DNA from: an uncultured Collinsella sp.
Lineage (GTDB): Bacteria > Actinomycetota > Coriobacteriia > Coriobacteriales > Coriobacteriaceae
Length of the DNA: 5,849 bases
Assembly: GCA_902489295.1 (NCBI GenBank)
Contig: CABTZM010000134.1
Span: 1-5,849, forward strand
Direction of reading: 5' to 3'
Shown: in pieces, positions 1-5,849 of the stretch
How positions within the stretch are numbered: position 1 is the first letter of the stretch
How the letters are laid out: the number at the start of each line of letters is the position of its first letter
Program-made: the position numbers and the translations under genes
The notes under the pieces: generated by a model
The model's input: the letters and a program-made list of their open reading frames with translations, nothing else
What the model was told of the DNA's origin: nothing
Databases searched by the model: none

Positions 1-242
1 TGGGCGTCGAGGTCTGCCTGTTCTTAAAGGGCATCGACGGCGATACCAAGGTGCGCGGCAACCTGCGCTCCAAGGGTGACCTCGATGTGTCCGAGATCGC
101 TGCCAACTTTGGCGGTGGCGGGCATCATGCCGCCGCCGGCTTTTCCAACAACGGAACGATTCGCGAGACGCTCGCCGTGGCACTTCCCATGCTGGCCGAG
201 CTGGTGGGGGAGGATCCCGCTTCGGTGACCGTCGAGCTCTAA
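1..242 (+). CDS. nrnA: DHH/DHHA1 phosphoesterase, NrnA-like (C-terminal fragment, 5' end outside window)
   Basis: Only the last 79 codons are present. The reading frame is open from base 3 to the TAA at 240-242, so the gene begins upstream of the window. The visible part is the end of a DHHA1 domain. Its hallmark is the glycine-rich motif GGGGHHAAAGF (bases 111-143), preceded by a basic segment and the phrase DVSEIAANF, which in this family forms the substrate-binding pocket facing the DHH catalytic domain. NrnA-type enzymes are cytoplasmic, Mn-dependent phosphoesterases that degrade 2-5 nt RNA fragments and convert pAp to AMP; some relatives act on linear or cyclic dinucleotides. The position directly before truB fits the common order rbfA-nrnA-truB-ribF. 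RecJ-like exonucleases share the GGGGHxxAAG motif, so the NrnA call rests on both motif and neighbours. The catalytic DHH half cannot be checked here. Confidence 0.85.
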   Translation, partial: GVEVCLFLKGIDGDTKVRGNLRSKGDLDVSEIAANFGGGGHHAAAGFSNNGTIRETLAVALPMLAELVGEDPASVTVEL

Positions 243-257
243 CATTTTGGATGGTAC

Positions 258-1190
258 ATGGCTCGTCGTACGCCTTCTCAATTGAATATGCTGCTCGCCG
301 TCGATAAGCCGGTGGGCTGCACGTCCCACGACGTGGTCTCGCAATGCCGACGCGCCCTCCATGAGCGGCGCGTCGGCCATGCCGGCACGCTCGACCCCAT
401 GGCATCCGGCGTCATGGTGGTGGGCGTGGGCCAGGCTACTCGTCTGCTGGGCATGCTAACCCTCGATACCAAAAGCTATGTCGCCGACATCTCGTTTGGC
501 GCCGAGACCAATACCGATGATGCGGAGGGCGAGGCGGTCCGCACGGTGGCTGTTGCCAACGAGCTCCGCGATCCTGCCTATGCTCGTGAGCGCTTGGCCG
601 CCATGCTGGGCCCGCAGATGCAGGTGCCGCCGGCGTTTTCTGCCATCTCGGTCAATGGCGTTCGCGCCTACAAGTCTGCTCGCGAGGGCAATGCGGTGGA
701 CCTACCTCCGCGCCCCGTCGAGGTCTATGCCGCCGACCTGATCGCCGTGGGCGGCGAAGGTGATACGTGTGTGTGGACCGTGGCGTTCTCGGTGAGCAAG
801 GGCACCTATATCCGTGCGCTCGCTCGCGACCTGGGCCGCGCTTGCGATAGCGCCGCGCATATTTCCGCGCTGCGCCGCACGGCTTCCGGTGTTGTTTCCA
901 TTGGCGCTTGTCATGCGGTCGAGGAGCTTTCTCCCGAGTCCGCGGCTGGCTTTGCCCTGGATCCCATTGCGGCCCTGGGCGCCACACGTGTTGACTTGCC
1001 GGGCAATCTTGCCGACGACCTGCTCTGCGGCCGACGCATTCCCGTTGAGCGTGCGCTTGCCGATTTCGATTCCTCGAAGGCGCCGTTTGCGTTGGTGCTC
1101 GATGGGGGACTCAAGGCGCTCGCCCGCATTGAGGGCGGCCGCTTTGTCATGGAGCACGTGTTTCCGCAGGCAATCGGCGGTGTTCGATGA
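258..1190 (+). CDS. truB: tRNA pseudouridine(55) synthase TruB
   Basis: TruB isomerises U55 to pseudouridine in the T-loop of tRNAs and also acts as a tRNA folding chaperone in the cytoplasm. The 310-aa product is close to the usual family length of about 300. The N-terminal motif DKPVGCTSHDVV is at residues 16-27. The catalytic motif GHAGTLDPMASG at 40-51 carries the nucleophile Asp46. The segment PPAFSAISVNGVRAY lies at 124-138, and KGTYIRALARDLG at 181-193 supplies the conserved Tyr and Arg of the active site. Residues from about 240 onward occupy the place of the C-terminal PUA-like domain. The gene begins 15 nt after the upstream stop and is in the same frame as it, and its own stop overlaps the ribF start. 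The ATG at 258 has a weak GGATGG (249-254) only 3 nt upstream. Met11 (base 288) is an alternative start that would still keep all motifs, but no ribosome-binding site is visible before it. Confidence 0.96.
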   Translation: MARRTPSQLNMLLAVDKPVGCTSHDVVSQCRRALHERRVGHAGTLDPMASGVMVVGVGQATRLLGMLTLDTKSYVADISFGAETNTDDAEGEAVRTVAVANELRDPAYARERLAAMLGPQMQVPPAFSAISVNGVRAYKSAREGNAVDLPPRPVEVYAADLIAVGGEGDTCVWTVAFSVSKGTYIRALARDLGRACDSAAHISALRRTASGVVSIGACHAVEELSPESAAGFALDPIAALGATRVDLPGNLADDLLCGRRIPVERALADFDSSKAPFALVLDGGLKALARIEGGRFVMEHVFPQAIGGVR

Positions 1191-2194
1191 TGTTGTCCGC
1201 TCGCGAGCTCGCGCGTGTCTTTTTCGCGGGCGAGTCGGACGAGGCTCGCATCGTTGCTGCCGATACGTTTGATGAGTGTGAGCACTTGGGTGCCGCTTCA
1301 ATCGCCATTGGCGTGTTCGACGGCGTTCACCGTGGACACCAGGAACTCATTGCGGCGCTTGTCCGTGATGCCCGTGCCCATGGCTGCAAGGCGGTCGTAG
1401 TTACCTTCGATCCCGACCCGGACGTCGTGGTGAGCCCTTCGCCCGCTCAAAAATTGATGACGACGGCCGACCGTCTGCATGCCCTGGCTCAAACTGGGGT
1501 CGATGCGGTGGTGGCCGTTCCCTTTACGCCTGAGGTTGCGGCGCTTGACCATGTTGCTTTTCTCTCGCTGGTGTCGCGTCTGGTCGTCATTCGATCGATT
1601 CGCGTTGGCAGCGACTTTAGGCTGGGTCGTGGCGGTGCTTCTGGTGTTGCCGAGATGCGCTCCTGGGGTTCCGAGCACGGCGTTGACGTGTATGGTCACG
1701 ACCTGCTTTGCGAGGGCGGTGAGGCCATTTGCGCCACCCGCATTCGTCATGAGCTGGGACAGGGCCATGTGGAGCTTGCTGCTGGGTTACTCGGCCGTCC
1801 GTATATGGTGCGTGGCGGTGTTATTCGCGGCCGTCACGAGGGTTCTGGCATGGGCTTTCCCACGGCAAACTTGCAGGTTCCCGACGGCATTCAGGTGCCA
1901 GCCGATGGCGTGTATGAGGGTCTGGTGCTGGTCGATGACACCGCGTGGCCCGCTGCTGTGAACGTCGGCCTGCCGCCAACGTATGCTGACGATGCGGCAT
2001 CTGCGCATCTCGAGGCTAATTTAATTGGTTATACGGGCGACCTGTACGGCGCTTCCGTTTCGCTGGCGTTTACGCGCTGGCTGCGTCCCTCGCGTGTGTT
2101 CGATTCGCTGGATGAGTTGATCGCGACCGTCGAGGGTAATATCGAGGATATTCGTCACAACTTGGGCGATCAGGGGGTGAGCATCCGTGATTAG
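1187..2194 (+). CDS. ribF: Bifunctional riboflavin kinase / FAD synthetase RibF
   Basis: RibF phosphorylates riboflavin to FMN and adenylates FMN to FAD, supplying flavin cofactors in the cytoplasm. The product has 335 aa, slightly longer than the usual 305-320 because of about 37 extra N-terminal residues. The N-terminal adenylyltransferase domain shows the nucleotidyl-transferase motif GVFDGVHRGH (42-51, HxGH type), TFDPDP (73-78), GSDFRLG (141-147) and ATRIR (183-187, matching the usual STRIR). The C-terminal kinase domain shows GMGFPTANL (221-229), VNVGLPPTY (258-266), the conserved Glu in LEANL (275-279, usually VEVHL) and DLYG (285-288). The ATG overlaps the truB TGA as ATGA and lacks a good ribosome-binding site, so translation is probably coupled to truB. 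Met2 is also possible as the start. In many bacteria rpsO or unrelated genes follow ribF; here dnaG does, overlapping by 8 bp. Third positions carry more T than in rpoD, suggesting lower expression (impression by eye, not counted). Confidence 0.96.
   Translation: MMLSARELARVFFAGESDEARIVAADTFDECEHLGAASIAIGVFDGVHRGHQELIAALVRDARAHGCKAVVVTFDPDPDVVVSPSPAQKLMTTADRLHALAQTGVDAVVAVPFTPEVAALDHVAFLSLVSRLVVIRSIRVGSDFRLGRGGASGVAEMRSWGSEHGVDVYGHDLLCEGGEAICATRIRHELGQGHVELAAGLLGRPYMVRGGVIRGRHEGSGMGFPTANLQVPDGIQVPADGVYEGLVLVDDTAWPAAVNVGLPPTYADDAASAHLEANLIGYTGDLYGASVSLAFTRWLRPSRVFDSLDELIATVEGNIEDIRHNLGDQGVSIRD
2173..2180 (+). promoter_or_regulatory. Ribosome-binding site of dnaG, inside ribF
   Basis: The sequence GGGGGTGA lies within the 3' end of ribF, 6 nt before the GTG at 2187. 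Its last three bases (TGA, 2178-2180) are an in-frame stop for the dnaG frame, so GTG 2187 is the first possible start codon downstream of that stop. Together these fix the dnaG start and imply that primase translation initiates while ribosomes are finishing ribF. Confidence 0.75.
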
Positions 2195-4295
2195 CGATGA
2201 GGAAAAAGACCAGGTACGCGCTGCGTCTGACCTGGTTGCCATCGTGCAGGAAACGGTCGAGCTCAAGCCTCGCGGCCATGAGTTTTGGGGATGCTGCCCC
2301 TTCCATGGCGAGAAGACGCCGTCCTTCCACATTATCCCCGCCACGCAGGTGTGGCATTGCTTTGGTTGCGGCGAGGGTGGCGACGTTTTCACGTATATCA
2401 TGAAGCGCGAGAACCTGAGCTTTCCCGAGTCAATCCGTTACTTGGCCGATCGCGCGGGTATTGAGCTGCATGACACCGGAGATCGCCGCGAGCGCGGCAC
2501 CAAGCGTGCCCGCATCTACGATCTGTGCGCCGAGACCGCCCAGTTCTACCACACCATGCTCATGCGCGGTAAGGACGGCCGTCCGCGCGAGTACTTTGCC
2601 AGCCGCGGCATGGGCGGCGACGTCTGCCGCCGCTACTGCCTGGGCTTTGCACCGGGCCGTAACGCGCTGGTGTCGCACCTGTCCCAGGCGGGTTTTACCC
2701 CGCAGGAGATGATCGACGCCAACGTTGCCGTGAGTCGCGGGCGCGGGCAGCTTGCCGACCGCTTTTACGACCGCGTGATGTTCCCCATCTTTGACGAGCA
2801 GGGTCACAACATTGCCTTTGGCGGTCGCATTATGGGCGACGGCCAGCCTAAGTATCTCAACACCGCCGAGACGAGCGTGTTTCATAAAAAGCGAAACCTC
2901 TACGGCTTTAATTGGGCCAAGGAGTTTATCGTCGCGCAGGATACCGCCATTGTGGTGGAGGGCTATACCGATTGCATCGCCTGCTGGGAGGCGGGGATTA
3001 AAAACGTTGTCGCCACGCTGGGCACCGCCCTCACGGAGCATCACGTCAAGACGCTCACTCGCTTTGCCAAGCGCATCGTGTATATGTTCGACGGCGATGC
3101 AGCGGGCCAGAAGGCCGCCCGTCGCGCGATTCAGTTTATCGAGCAGGATTCCATGGACCTGCGCTGCGTGGTGCTCCCCGACGGCAACGACCCCATGGAG
3201 TTCATCACCGCACATGGTGGCGAGGCACTGCAGACGCGCATCGACGCTGCCGAGCCGCTTATGGACTTTGTCTACCGTTCGCTGCAGGAGTCGAGTGACA
3301 TCACCACGCCGGGCGGTCGCGCTAAGGCGCTGGAAGATGCGCTGACGCTTATCTATCCGTTGCGCAACAGCTATATGATCGACACGTACTTTATCCAGAT
3401 TGCCGATCTGCTGGGTTTGGATCTGGAGACGGTGCGCGCGAGCTCGGGTCGTGTGTTTCGCGATGTCGCCAAGCGCGAGGATGCGGAACGACGTCGTGAG
3501 CAGAACTATGAGCGCCAGCGGGCACAGACTGAGCGGTCCGGTAGCGCGGGCGGTCGGGCGTCGGGTTCTCGCGATGCCGGTCGCGGTGCTTGGGCATCGG
3601 GCGCGACGCCGCCGGTGTCCGCGCCGGTCGAAGAAGAGCCGTACGACTACGTCCCGCTCGATGCCTACGGCGCCGCGCCCGTGGAGGTCGTCGACGACCT
3701 GCCGCCGATCGATGTGCCTGATGGTATGGGCGCTGTGCCTGTGGCTGACGGTTCGGGCGCACCGGCTGCGGCGGCGCCGATGGTTCTTACCGATCTTGAA
3801 CGCAAGTCCTTGGCAGGGGAGCGCGAGCTGTTGACGATGCTCACGAGCTATCCCGACCTGTTCCGCACGTATGCCGACCGCATCTGCTCGATCGAGTGGG
3901 TGGATCCGCGCCACGAGTCCATCGCGTGGGCCGTGCTCGCGACGCCGCCGGGCACCGACCCTACGGCGTGCATGGATGCGGCACGCGCGGTGTGCCCCGA
4001 GGCAGCGTCGCTTGTCAGCGCCGGACGCATTTCGTCGACGAGCAAGCACCCCACCGAGACGAACATCGTGTTTATGCTCGATACCCTCGAGCTCTACACC
4101 ATTAAGCGCCGCATGCGCGCCGCACAGGCCAAGCTTCGCCAGGACCGGTCGCTCGACGATGAGGCACGCCGTGTGCTGACGATGCAGGCGATGCAAGATT
4201 CTCAGCGCCAGCGCGAGCTCCAAAAGTCGATCGGTGGCGTGGCAGATCCGTTCCGTTTGATTGGTTTGGAGACAGCGGGCGCCGACCAGGCCTAG
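2187..4295 (+). CDS. dnaG: DNA primase DnaG
   Basis: DnaG synthesises RNA primers for the lagging strand and for replication start, working with the replicative helicase DnaB. The 702-aa product is about 100 longer than E. coli-type primases. Residues 1-100 hold the CHC2 zinc ribbon with ligands Cys37, His40, Cys58 and Cys61. Next comes the polymerase core, with the basic patch KYLNTAETSVFHKKRNLYG (222-240). The TOPRIM motifs follow: VVEGYTD (256-262, Glu258) and FDGDAAG (301-307, Asp302 and Asp304). A third acidic motif reads NDPME (334-338), where E. coli has DPD. A charged, probably coiled segment (429-450) and a Gly/Ala/Pro/Asp-rich linker (451-535) lead to the C-terminal helicase-binding domain (about 536-690). 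The start is GTG, overlapping ribF by 8 bp. The long linker accounts for most of the extra length. No frameshift or break is seen. Confidence 0.98.
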   Translation: MISDEEKDQVRAASDLVAIVQETVELKPRGHEFWGCCPFHGEKTPSFHIIPATQVWHCFGCGEGGDVFTYIMKRENLSFPESIRYLADRAGIELHDTGDRRERGTKRARIYDLCAETAQFYHTMLMRGKDGRPREYFASRGMGGDVCRRYCLGFAPGRNALVSHLSQAGFTPQEMIDANVAVSRGRGQLADRFYDRVMFPIFDEQGHNIAFGGRIMGDGQPKYLNTAETSVFHKKRNLYGFNWAKEFIVAQDTAIVVEGYTDCIACWEAGIKNVVATLGTALTEHHVKTLTRFAKRIVYMFDGDAAGQKAARRAIQFIEQDSMDLRCVVLPDGNDPMEFITAHGGEALQTRIDAAEPLMDFVYRSLQESSDITTPGGRAKALEDALTLIYPLRNSYMIDTYFIQIADLLGLDLETVRASSGRVFRDVAKREDAERRREQNYERQRAQTERSGSAGGRASGSRDAGRGAWASGATPPVSAPVEEEPYDYVPLDAYGAAPVEVVDDLPPIDVPDGMGAVPVADGSGAPAAAAPMVLTDLERKSLAGERELLTMLTSYPDLFRTYADRICSIEWVDPRHESIAWAVLATPPGTDPTACMDAARAVCPEAASLVSAGRISSTSKHPTETNIVFMLDTLELYTIKRRMRAAQAKLRQDRSLDDEARRVLTMQAMQDSQRQRELQKSIGGVADPFRLIGLETAGADQA

Positions 4296-4323
4296 ATGTT
4301 GTGGTCAACCAGCGTATTCGCGC

Positions 4324-4351
4324 CTATATCCAGTCTGAATTTTGGGTATAG
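4324..4351. repeat. Imperfect inverted repeat in the dnaG-rpoD spacer
   Basis: CTATATCC (4324-4331) can pair with GGGTATAG (4344-4351) across a 12-nt loop: seven Watson-Crick pairs and one G-U. No T-run follows, so it does not look like an intrinsic terminator. The right arm covers the candidate -35 region of the rpoD promoter, so it might be an operator or simply chance in an AT-richer spacer. No known binding-site consensus was recognised. Confidence 0.3.
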
Positions 4352-4373
4352 ACGTCATTGTGTGTGCTAAAGT
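4342..4373 (+). promoter_or_regulatory. Candidate housekeeping-type promoter of rpoD
   Basis: TAAAGT (4368-4373) matches four of six bases of the TATAAT -10 element and fits the looser actinobacterial TAnnnT form. It is preceded by TG one base upstream (4365-4366), giving an extended -10. A weak -35-like TTGGGT lies at 4342-4347, 20 nt upstream, which is longer than ideal; the extended -10 may compensate. The predicted transcript would begin near 4379-4382, leaving a leader of about 25 nt before the GTG at 4406. This is inference from sequence pattern only. The alternative TATAGA at 4347-4352 has no evident partner. Confidence 0.4.
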
Positions 4374-4393
4374 AATGAGTCCTGTGGACTATG

Positions 4394-4400
4394 AAGGGAG
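4394..4400 (+). promoter_or_regulatory. Ribosome-binding site of rpoD
   Basis: AAGGGAG is a near-consensus Shine-Dalgarno sequence placed 5 nt before the GTG at 4406. It lies inside the first codons of the longer reading frame that begins with ATG at 4391, and that ATG has no comparable site upstream. This argues that GTG 4406 is the true start. Confidence 0.8.
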
Positions 4401-4405
4401 AATCT

Positions 4406-5752
<1,347 letters not shown>

Positions 5753-5761
5753 TCAAGCAAG

Positions 5762-5796
5762 AAGCGCCCTCAAGCACATCCGCTTGGGGGCGCTTT
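5762..5796 (+). terminator. Rho-independent terminator after rpoD
   Basis: AAGCGCCCTCAAGC (5762-5775) pairs with GCTTGGGGGCGCTT (5782-5795) over all 14 positions with a single G-U wobble, closing a 6-nt loop (ACATCC). The + strand T-tract is short (TTTC after the stem's own TT). It begins 10 nt after the rpoD stop and probably ends the cluster transcript. The reverse strand carries CTTCTTGCTT after the stem, so weak termination of transcripts from the other side is possible. Confidence 0.85.
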
Positions 5797-5807
5797 CATG
5801 TAGTCGT

Positions 5808-5849
5808 TGGGGACATTCTTGAATGACTGGTCGTTTAAGAACGTCCCCA
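5808..5849. repeat. 42-nt near-perfect palindrome, REP-like intergenic repeat
   Basis: Bases 5808-5849 form one continuous imperfect palindrome centred between 5828 and 5829. The outer arms TGGGGACATTCTT (5808-5820) and AAGAACGTCCCCA (5837-5849) pair except for an A-C mismatch at 5815/5842. The inner arms AATGAC (5822-5827) and GTCGTT (5830-5836 region) pair with one G-U, and 5821/5836 is another G-U. No gene lies in it and no T-run is visible within the window. Size, position after a terminator and GC-rich outer arms resemble repetitive extragenic palindromes mobilised by RAYT (Y1 transposase-like) proteins. Alternatives are a second terminator or the end of a small mobile element beginning beyond the window. 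Copy number in the genome is unknown to me. Confidence 0.6.

Noticed and set aside
240..260. nrnA and truB lie in the same frame separated by one TAA, considered as a possible broken fusion
   Set aside because: Both genes show normal family ends and starts, and separate nrnA and truB genes are the usual arrangement; the shared frame has a one-in-three chance.
702..1768. Overlapping minus-strand frames opposite truB and ribF
   Set aside because: Basic, low-complexity products lacking family motifs; expected by-products of GC-rich coding sequence.
2430..4223. 597-codon open frame on the minus strand opposite dnaG
   Set aside because: It is in exact codon register with dnaG, so it stays open because dnaG avoids the TTA, CTA and TCA codons that would read as stops on the other strand. 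The translation shows no recognisable domain, while the plus strand has a complete primase.
4298..4309. Short dyad GTTG-TGGT-CAAC just after dnaG, considered as a dnaG terminator
   Set aside because: Only a 4-bp stem with no T-run; too weak to call a terminator.

Overview
The window is a compact stretch of housekeeping genes, all on the + strand, from a GC-rich bacterium. The gene content, the strong G/C bias at third codon positions, the GTG starts and the RpoD and DnaG sequences point to Actinomycetota. The class Coriobacteriia (Collinsella-like) is my best guess. That placement is inferred from memory of the families and was not tested by a search.

Layout: (1) 1-242, the 3' end of a DHH/DHHA1 phosphoesterase of the NrnA (nanoRNase/pAp phosphatase) type, cut by the window edge. 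(2) 258-1190, truB, tRNA pseudouridine-55 synthase. (3) 1187-2194, ribF, bifunctional riboflavin kinase/FAD synthetase, joined to truB by an ATGA overlap. (4) 2187-4295, dnaG, DNA primase, starting at GTG inside the last codons of ribF. (5) 4296-4405, a short leader with a candidate promoter, an imperfect inverted repeat and a strong ribosome-binding site. (6) 4406-5752, rpoD/sigA, the primary sigma factor, very probably starting at GTG 4406 and not at the in-frame ATG at 4391. (7) 5762-5796, an intrinsic terminator. (8) 5808-5849, a 42-nt near-perfect palindrome resembling a REP-type intergenic repeat and ending at the window edge.

The first four genes are packed with 15, -4 and -8 nt spacing and look like one transcription unit. 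In many bacteria nrnA-truB-ribF is the tail of the nusA-infB-rbfA translation cluster, whereas dnaG-rpoD is the core of the macromolecular synthesis operon. Here the two sets are joined by an 8-bp overlap, which could couple tRNA modification and flavin cofactor supply to primer synthesis and the housekeeping sigma factor. rpoD is probably reached both by read-through from dnaG, since no convincing terminator separates them, and from its own promoter.

I found no evidence of a new defence system, CRISPR array, phage, insertion sequence with its own gene, rRNA or tRNA. The points worth a second look are modest: the ribF/dnaG junction, the terminal palindrome, the acidic/basic N-terminal region of the sigma factor, and a changed metal-site residue plus a long low-complexity linker in DnaG.
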